A DNA stretch of 64,000 bases. Origin: Paroedura picta (taxonomy: Eukaryota > Chordata > Lepidosauria > Squamata > Gekkonidae). Numbering within the stretch: position 1 is the first letter of the stretch; each line of letters begins with the position of its first letter. The notes below the pieces were generated by a model that saw only the letters and a list, made by a program, of their open reading frames with translations, did no database searches and was not told the origin of the DNA. The stretch spans positions 885,501-949,500 of the forward strand of contig NC_135371.1 in the NCBI RefSeq assembly GCF_049243985.1, written 5' to 3'. Both the position numbers and the translations under genes were made by a program. Positions 52,100 through 64,000 of this stretch are shown here, one piece after another.

Positions 52100-52420
52100 T
52101 TCTGGCCCGGAGCAGGGGTCCCCGGGGAGGGGACCAGGTGGCCCCTGGGAATAGCACAAGGGGCTGGACTAGATGACCCAAGAGGCCCTCCCAGCTCTAT
52201 GTTCCGAAGTGCCACGTTCCCAGGGCGAGCAGCCGTTTTTTAAGATCCCGCTTTCCACTTCCCGAGGGAGTCTCGAAGCGTCTTCCGACCTCCTTCCTTT
52301 CTTCTCCCCGCCACAGGCGCCCTGGGAGGGAGGCGGGGCTGAGGACTGTTCTGCGAGAACAGCTCCAGGAGAACTGCGGCTGGCCCAGGGCCCCCCCCCC
52401 CCCTGGCTGCACGGGCTCGC
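52100..52420. mobile_element. CR1 end and a very old Sauria SINE
   Basis: GGGGCTGGACTAGATGACCC (about 52155-52205) is a CR1 3' end. 52235-52420 is a diverged minus-strand SINE body (CCGCCACAGGCGCCCTGGGA). Confidence 0.45.
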
Positions 52421-52499
52421 CAGATCAGAGTCCCGCCGCTCTTTAGCCACGGGGCTGCTGCGTACCGATGGGAGACCCGTGCGCGGCCATGCACAGTGC

Positions 52500-53110
52500 A
52501 GGGGGTGGGTGGGACTAGATGACCCAGGAGGGCCCTTCCAGCTCGTGCATTCCATGGGAAGGGGAGTCCACGGACGGCGCCCCTGATCTGCCCCCCCTGC
52601 CGTCCCGCAGACCGCCTTCCCGCCCCTCTCCCTCCGGGGGGCTTCGAGGAGAGCGCGCTCCAAGGGGGCAGGCGCCCTCCCGCCTCTCCCTTCGCATCCC
52701 TGCAGAGGGAGCGCGCCCGGGCGAGAGCGCGCAGCCCTCCAGCCTCGGGGACCCGCCCGCAGCCGCTCACCTGGCCGCCCCGAGGAAAAGTCCCTCTCTG
52801 GAGGCGCGCGGCGGGGCCTTTTAAGAGCAGGGCGAGGACGGGCCTCTCCGGCCAATCCGGAAAAGGGAGTCCCCTTGCGTCACCGGTTGCCGGGCGGATC
52901 TCCCGTCGCACGCGAGCCTCTCCGGGGCCGAAGCGCCCGGCGTCTTTCCCCCCTCGGTTCCTCAGCCGCTGCGGCTTGCGGCGGGCTCCGCTCGGCCAGT
53001 GGCCGCCAGACGGGCCCGGGGGCGAAAAGACCCCCTCGGCCTGCAGCCCCCAAGCGCCCCTTCCCCCGGGGACGGCGGCAGAGCCCACGGGGCGCCTTGC
53101 AGGGAGCCCG
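52500..53110 (-). promoter_or_regulatory. CpG island promoter of the 132-aa membrane protein gene
   Basis: Dense CpG block. CCAAT (plus strand) lies at 52852-52856, a minus-strand CTTAAAAG TATA-like box at 52827-52818, and a CAG|GTGAGC donor at 52771/52770 on the minus strand. Spacing from CCAAT to TATA-like box to first exon end is promoter-like. A CR1-like end (GGACTAGATGACCC, about 52513) lies at its edge. Confidence 0.6.
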
Positions 53111-54589
53111 ACTCAGGGGTGCAAGCTCCGCAGCGCCACAGAACTCTTGGTCAGGCTGCAAAGGAGACCCGCTGCCTGCCTCCCAAAGGGACTGCTGTGG
53201 GGAGGGGGAGGGAGGGGGATTGTGGGCCACTTAGAGACTGCTACTACCAGTATTAATAAAAACAACGATTATTATTATTATTAACCACACACGCTCAGCC
53301 AGCTGACTCGTGGCCGAGGGCAACCATAAACTGACAGTAGCGCCATCTGTCCTTAGGCTAGCGAAAAGCCGGGGAGAAGAGCGGAGGTGCCAGGGCATGC
53401 ACAGAGCTCTGCGATCCAGCTGCCTTGCACAGGCAAAAGGCCTCCGCGGGCCAGGAAAGGCATGCCCAGGCAAAGACCTGCCTGCCGGGCCAGGAAAGCA
53501 GAGAGACGGGCTGTTCGTTGCCAAGGGAGTTTCTTGGCCGCAGGTTCCCGCCACAACAGGAAGGAGGCCGGGCGGCCGCGGGGGAATCCCAGGCTGGCCT
53601 TTTCCAAGAAGTCAGGAGACTGAGAAGAACAGAAGGGGGGGGGGGGGGCTTGCCTATAAAAGCCCCTCATCCCTAGGTAGATGCAGGAGGGTCACCGCGC
53701 TGGTCTGAGGCCAGAGAAAAAGGTTTGAGCCCTGGGGCATCTTTCAAGCCCCGACAGACTCAAATCGATGCGGATTCTTGTAATTCTGGTCTCATCTGAA
53801 CAGAATCAAACCCCCCCCCCCATACCGGGTTTAAACCAGCCCGACCAGTGAGGCTGACGGATCGCACTGCATTCCAAGAACCAGCCGCTGGGCACCCCCC
53901 CCCCTTCGCCGCCTCCCCTGACCCTTAGCTGGCTGCCATCTCGGACTAGGTGACCTCAGAGGTCCCTTTCGGGGCAGGATCCCCGTGGAATCTTGGAGGG
54001 AAGGGCAGAGTTTGGATTCAGTTAGAGAAATGGGGTCCAGGGCGGGGAGGGGGGCTGCCTCCAGGAGGCCCCTGTTGACTCTATGGTGTTGAAAACGGAG
54101 ACTTCTTTGGGGTCTGATCCAGGCTTTCCTTAAAGGTATCCTGATGGCCCTGGAAAGGTTTTCCAGACCGGTAGGAGTTAATTATTTCTTATAAGGTCAT
54201 GTCAACCCACCCACCCCATGGCTAGTGATGGGTCCCGGGGGGGGGGTGCGGAGGGGCCCGGGTGGGGTGGACACAGCTGTACTTCCCAACCCTATTCCGC
54301 ACGTCGATCCTGCCACTTCTGGGGTCCCTGTAAGCCTGAAGAATGCACCAGGGGTTTCTCAAGGGTAAAGAAGTTGAGAAAGGCTGGGCTAGGGGACAGA
54401 CTTCTTGAAAAAAGCCTGGAGCTTCATTTTTATACATGGCAAGGGCAGCAAGACTATTATATGGGCAGGAATAGAAAGGAACAATATTACCCCCAATGGA
54501 GGTTTGGTTGGGGAGTATGATAAGAATGTGCAGAGATGACTAAACTTACTTCCTGGATCAGAGAAAAGTCAATATCTACATTTAGGGCT
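53111..54589. other. Intergenic, little recognised
   Basis: Short (ATT)n at 53270-53283, a G-run near 53635-53650, C-runs near 53810 and 53897, a CR1-like scrap near 53930-53990 and repeat Y at 54055-54115. No gene. Confidence 0.35.
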
Positions 54590-55118
54590 GATGTGGATTA
54601 AATAGATTGGTGGAACACAATTCAGGCACGCATACCCAGTTTTGCCATTCTTTATCCACAGTTCATTTTAAGGTCACGAGTGGCTGAAGAAATGCCACGT
54701 GTGCCCAGGGCTAAGCCCATTTCTTTGTCTGACTCTTGAAATGGCCTTGTTATCGAGACAGGATGTAACAACAGCTGCATTATATCTATAGATGGGTTTG
54801 CTTCAAAACAGGAAAGGTACACCTTAAAAGGCAATGTACTCTTTGATACCAACAGAGGAAATTGTAATAAGATATATATCCATCTGTGATAGGTCAGATT
54901 GTACGCCCTTCATCGTCGACCTGATTGGTCACAGGGACAGTGAGGGAGTGAGCTTCAGGATACCTCATGATGACGTATCAAGGTCTTAAAAATGAGCTGC
55001 ACTGATGCAGACTTCAGAGAACGCACCAGTGGGCTTTCCCTCCATGCTTGCAAACATGTATTCTAAATAAACCCTCTTGCTGCTTAGCTGTCCTTGTGGT
55101 GGTCTTGTGAATTTTACA
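54590..55118 (+). mobile_element. Possible solo LTR (fossil), boundaries uncertain
   Basis: The last part reads GTATTCTAAATAAACCCTCT, then CTGTCCTTGTGGTGGTCTTG and ends TTTTACA, an arrangement like an LTR polyadenylation site and end. No matching second copy or coding region is in the window. Confidence 0.25.
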
Positions 55119-55195
55119 GTGAATGGTCCATAATAGGACTGGCTGGAAGCCCTTCACAGACTTCTGGCACCAAATGGGGATAAAAAAGAACCAAT

Positions 55196-55480
55196 GATCT
55201 GTGGAGCTCTTTATTTCCGTGGCCATCTCTATGTCCTCTGGCAGCAAATTCCACATTTGAATCACTCTCAGTGTAAATTGGTATTTCCTTGTGTCCATCC
55301 TGAACCTACTGCCCACCAGACTCAGCGGATGGCCCCAAGTGCTAGCATTTGTCCTCTCTCTACGCCCCACGCAGCCTTCTAGACCTCTCTCTCATGTCAC
55401 ACTTAAGACTCTTGAGCCTGACCCCCTGGAGAAGGTTCTCCAACCCCAAATCATCTTGGTATAAATAAAGGCTACTTTTT
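55196..55480 (-). mobile_element. LINE 3'-end fragment, CR1/L3-like
   Basis: TCTATGTCCTCTGGCAGCAA, AATTGGTATTTCCTTG and CAGCGGATGGCCCCAAGTGC form a conserved amniote LINE 3' segment. Confidence 0.5.
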
Positions 55481-56061
55481 ATTTTGTTTAGGTGTTCTGG
55501 TTTCACACACTCCTCAGTGATGCTTCTATATTTAAAGCCAGCCTTCCTGGCCAAAATCTCATGAGGTGGCTTAAAAAAATTAAAAGAATGAAAAAATCAA
55601 AGCAGCAGGTAACAGCAGGGGGAAAATCATTACATAAAGGGGTCCATATAATAATCTACAATAAAATATCAGCGAAAACCACAATCTAAAAATACCACAG
55701 CATAAAGCGACCACATGTAAATTAGAAACCAGAAACGTAAAACTGAGCAAACCTCTGAGTGGTCAAAGAAATTAACCCAGTTACAGACTTCACTGGTCGT
55801 CTTGTCCTTCCAAAAGCACAAACCACGTGAGGTGTTTTTTTTCTAAAGGGCCAGTAAAAATAACCCAACGGGGTGTGATCTTTTGAGTTCTCCAGAACTC
55901 TTAATCGGTTTGCAAGTCTGCAGGGAGGTTTCACGGCTTGATCTGACCCCCACCCCCACCCCCACTAAAGAGGTCTGGAGAACTCGAAAGCTTGGACGTT
56001 GTTTTTCATCCCTTCAGTTGCTCCTTATAAAAGGAACCTTGTGGATTTTCCTTTAGACAAG

Positions 56062-56159
56062 CAGTGGCCAAACTGTGGCTCTCCAGAAGTCCATGGCCCA
56101 GGGGCTCATGGGAATTGTAGTCCATGGACTTCTGGAGAGTCACAGTTTGGCCACCCCTG
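56062..56159. mobile_element. Palindromic hAT-like element, short
   Basis: CAGTGGCCAAACTGTGGC and its near-complement GCC...ACAGTTTGGCCACCCCTG frame about 98 bp. Confidence 0.6.
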
Positions 56160-57139
56160 TTTTGGACCAATGCACAAACTGGCAACCCCCCACACTGTTC
56201 TTCTTAGCTCTTTAACTAGCTTACAGCTTCTCCTCCGGGGAGCTAAATAAACTTCAAGCTCAAGAGACCCTTTTAAAAGCAGAAAAGAAGCAAAACACTG
56301 AAAGAAGATATTTCTGTTTGCTTTTCTGACCCACGGATCCTTCCCTCTTCTTGAAGCTGCCTCAACTATTTCCCTGGACTTGAGATTTCCCTGGATAAGC
56401 CCCAGTGGAGCAGATCTCTGTTCCTCACCCTAGCAGGTCAACATCGAAACGACAAGATAGCCAAGGAATGAATCCTTGCTTGCTTCGTCCCCTCTAAATC
56501 CTAGCTCTGCCCTGCGAATCCAACAGCCCCGCTACAATCGGCACAGAAGAGAGCCAGGGTGGCAAAGTTACTCTTGCAATTTTAATTCACCCTTTTTCGT
56601 GCATCCCAGGACTGAAAGAAGAAAGGGGGTGGGATGATGTCTGCTCGACCCAGGGAGTCCAAAAACTGCAGGGGGGGTCTGGTGAAGGTCCCAGGCACTG
56701 AATACTGGGGGTGGGGGTGACGGGAAGGGAAGGCCGAGTTGCAAAACCCCCACTTCTTCGGAGTCAAGGCTCTGGAAAGGCACCTACTAGGGAGCAGAAC
56801 ACGTGAGGTGCAGAGGGCCCCCCCCCCCACTGGTGGGCAGGCCTCTGGCTCCAGCTTCCGTGGCCGAGAGCAGCATCCGCTCCTCCTCGCTGCAAGTCCT
56901 GCTTTGGCAAGAGCAGAGGCAGCTGCGGCCTGCCAGCCACAGACAGGGTGGTGGGCGATGTGCCCTTTGTGTTCCTCAGCCAGCCAGCTCCTTATGCCCA
57001 GCTGCAAAATGCCAGGGCGGCTGCCTGCCCGTTTGCCTCCTCCTTGCCCAGCCTCAGGAAGCTTAACCTCCCCCCCACCCCCCGGGATTTCTCCCGAGGA
57101 TTTTCAGGCCCCACCTGCCCCACGGCTGGAGCTTAAGCC

Positions 57140-57415
57140 AAGAAACATAAACCTACCCAAGGGGATCCCAAGAGCATTTGACTGTCATCTTGCCAAAAGG
57201 TTATGCCTATTCAAAGGTATCCCAAAAAAATTGATTGCCTTCTTTCAAAAAAATTATATCTACCCAAAGGTATTCAAAGATTCTTTGACTGCCATTTCCC
57301 ACCCAAAATTACATCTCCCAAGAGCATCCAAACATTCTCTGCCGTTTCCCCTCCCAATTATATCTGCCAAGAGAATCCAAAGATTCTTCGACCGCCACCT
57401 TTCAAGAAACAAATG
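57140..57415. repeat. Degenerate 55-60-bp AT-rich tandem repeat
   Basis: About five units of the form 'TATCTACCCAAAGGTATTC' + 'AAAGATTCTTTGACTGCCAT', diverged in length and sequence. It lies 3' of the zinc finger gene. Confidence 0.7.
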
Positions 57416-57788
57416 AATACACGATCATGCTCAATTTGGTTTGAACGAAGGGGCAGAGCGGCTCTTGAGGGGCACCACATTGGGGCCCTGGTCCGTCTGG
57501 GACTGAGCAGAAGGAGGCTGCTGCCGCACAGCCAACCTGGCCAGCTGGGCCATGCAAGAGGGAGACCTGGGCGAGCCACGCTGCCAAGTAGCTGAGAGGC
57601 CCAGGGCGACGGCTGGGGAATGAGTCCCACCCCGCAGTGGCGAGGATTGCCGCGCTCAGGCAAACAGAAGCGTTTTGGAGACCAAATGGCTTCACAGTCT
57701 GTTGTTGCTGCACTGAAGACGCTGTGACCTTCCTCACTTTCCCAGGCATGGAAAGCTGCATCTCAGGGGGCATCTGCGGCTGGGACAT

Positions 57789-57961
57789 CTACTGGGCCAG
57801 TTTGCTTCCTGTGTGGATTTTCTGGTGGGAAGAAGGGCTGGCCCAGGGATGGAAGCCTTTCCCACCCTCTGAACATCTATGTCGTTTCTCCCTTGTGCGG
57901 ATTTCTGGACGGGAGCTGAGAGGCGAGTTTGGCCTGACGGTCTCCTCACAGCTCATGGCGT
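57789..57961 (-). pseudogene. Eroded zinc fingers beyond the stop of the finger gene
   Basis: Past the stop at 57962 the minus strand still spells finger debris (AAATCCGCACAAGGGAGAAA and AAAATCCACACAGG, linker-like) in changing frames. At least two former fingers can be made out. A frameshift in the tenth finger (CSVWKQLQS instead of C..CGKSF) ends the open frame. Confidence 0.7.
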
Positions 57962-63123
<5,162 letters not shown>

Positions 63124-63596
63124 GGAGTGGAGAGCTGGGAAGGCAACCGCAAGGCCCGACGCTGAGCAAGCCCAGGGGGTCTCCGGACCAGAGAGAGCAG
63201 AGGAGGCCCCCTTCAGCTCTCCCCATCCATTGGAGCCACCCCCCCCCCCGGAGCGAAGGCAAGAGGCGGCTCCCCTGGAGGGCCTGCAATGGGGCAGCAA
63301 TGGGGCAGGGAGGCCGGGGCCTCCTGGAGAACCCCGGAAGAGCTCTGGAAATAGCTAAACTCTTTGACGCTTCAAGGGGGCAGTGCTTCGGCAAACCCCC
63401 TCCTCAGCGGTGCAATTCAATCGGAGCACCCCAGAAATTATCCATAGGGGACCCCACAGCCCCAGAGGGAGGGGAGGGGAGGGGAGGGGCCAGATCCAGG
63501 GTGGGCAACTCCTGGGGAGTGGGGGTGGCGCCCAGGGAGGGCAGGGGCCTCAGGGGGGGGAGGGTCAGGCCTTTTCTTCGGTGTGTGTCTGGGGGG

Positions 63597-63830
63597 GGGA
63601 CTGACCTCTGACACCTGGAGGTAATTCCGGGGGATCCCCAGGCCCTGCCTGGAGGGTGGCATCCCTGGACCCCCCTGGGGCACAGGGCCACCGAGCCCCC
63701 CCTCCCCAGCAGCCCTTTCCTCCGGGGGGGGGCTGAGCTCTGTGGCCAGGAGAGGGGGGGTCACTCATTCCGGGAGGTCTCCCGGTCGCGCCTGGAGGCT
63801 GGCACCCTGCTGGACAGCCCCTCCGCAGCC
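63597..63830. repeat. Repeat Y copies
   Basis: CACCTGGAGGTAATTCCGGG and GGGGGGCTGAGCTCTGTGGC, in the first intron of the zinc finger gene. Confidence 0.5.
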
Positions 63831-63839
63831 GGCCAGGCG

Positions 63840-63990
63840 ACCCCCGCCCCCCCGCAGCCCCCCTGGGGTCTCCCCGCAGCCCCCCGACTCACCCGCTCGG
63901 CAGGACGGGGCTCCGGAGGGGAGGGGAGGGGGAGGGACTCCGGGCCGGACGTGACGTCACAGCGCCGCCCTCCCGCCTCCCGCTCTAGGA
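63840..63990 (-). promoter_or_regulatory. CpG-rich promoter of the zinc finger gene with CRE
   Basis: Palindromic TGACGTCA at 63952-63959 is a cAMP-response element. A minus-strand donor CGG|GTGAGT lies at 63893/63892 and would end a non-coding first exon spliced to 63134. The island continues to the window edge. Confidence 0.65.
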
Positions 63991-64000
63991 TCCCGCACTC

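Noticed and set aside
52169-53088. Frames of 228-282 codons on the minus strand
   Set aside because: They cross the promoter, first exon donor and a SINE, with biased Arg/Gly/Pro content.

Overview
The window is vertebrate nuclear DNA, most likely from a squamate reptile. A gekkotan would fit, but the sequence does not prove it. It holds many Sauria-type SINE copies with (CTT)n tails, CR1 LINEs carrying the (ATAGAATC)n terminal repeat, tRNA-derived SINEs, hAT-like palindromic elements, several CpG islands, and intron-split genes with canonical GT-AG sites. The gene content is that of an MHC class I region. All gene models were assembled by eye from reading frame, exon phase and splice sites.

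Layout. Bases 1-2865 are a 134-bp minisatellite of about 21 units. At 5235-5831 (+) lies one symmetrical phase 1-1 exon coding five LDL-receptor class A repeats. Downstream on the same strand are class I exons (gene 1, 8426-16600): alpha1, an alpha2 about 22 codons short, alpha3, transmembrane and tail. An inverted relic of the same shortened alpha2 exon sits at 7774-7884. Gene 2 (24188-29380, +) is a complete class I gene of 347 codons. Gene 3 (34307-42774, -) is a complete class I gene of 372 codons, tail to tail with gene 2. Their alpha3 exons are nearly identical and their alpha1/alpha2 exons are very different. Between them a CpG island at 31.2-32.2 kb carries interferon-response-like GAAANN arrays; a similar array lies upstream of gene 2. 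At 49.8-52.8 kb (-) I assemble an unrecognised 132-residue single-pass membrane protein with its own CpG-island promoter. At 58.0-63.95 kb (-) is a SCAN-KRAB-C2H2 zinc finger gene of 580 codons with nine good fingers and an eroded tail of fingers.

How they fit together. Genes 1-3 should make beta2-microglobulin-type class I heavy chains at the cell surface. Several conserved peptide-end-binding residues are replaced in genes 2 and 3, and gene 1 lacks part of its groove floor, so non-classical roles are likely. The most unusual possibility is that the LDLa exon is spliced to gene 1. Strand, order and phase allow it, giving an LDLa-MHC class I chimera, but a rival small start exon exists at 6631-6685 and only transcripts can decide. 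The zinc finger gene is an unrelated regulator next to the cluster.
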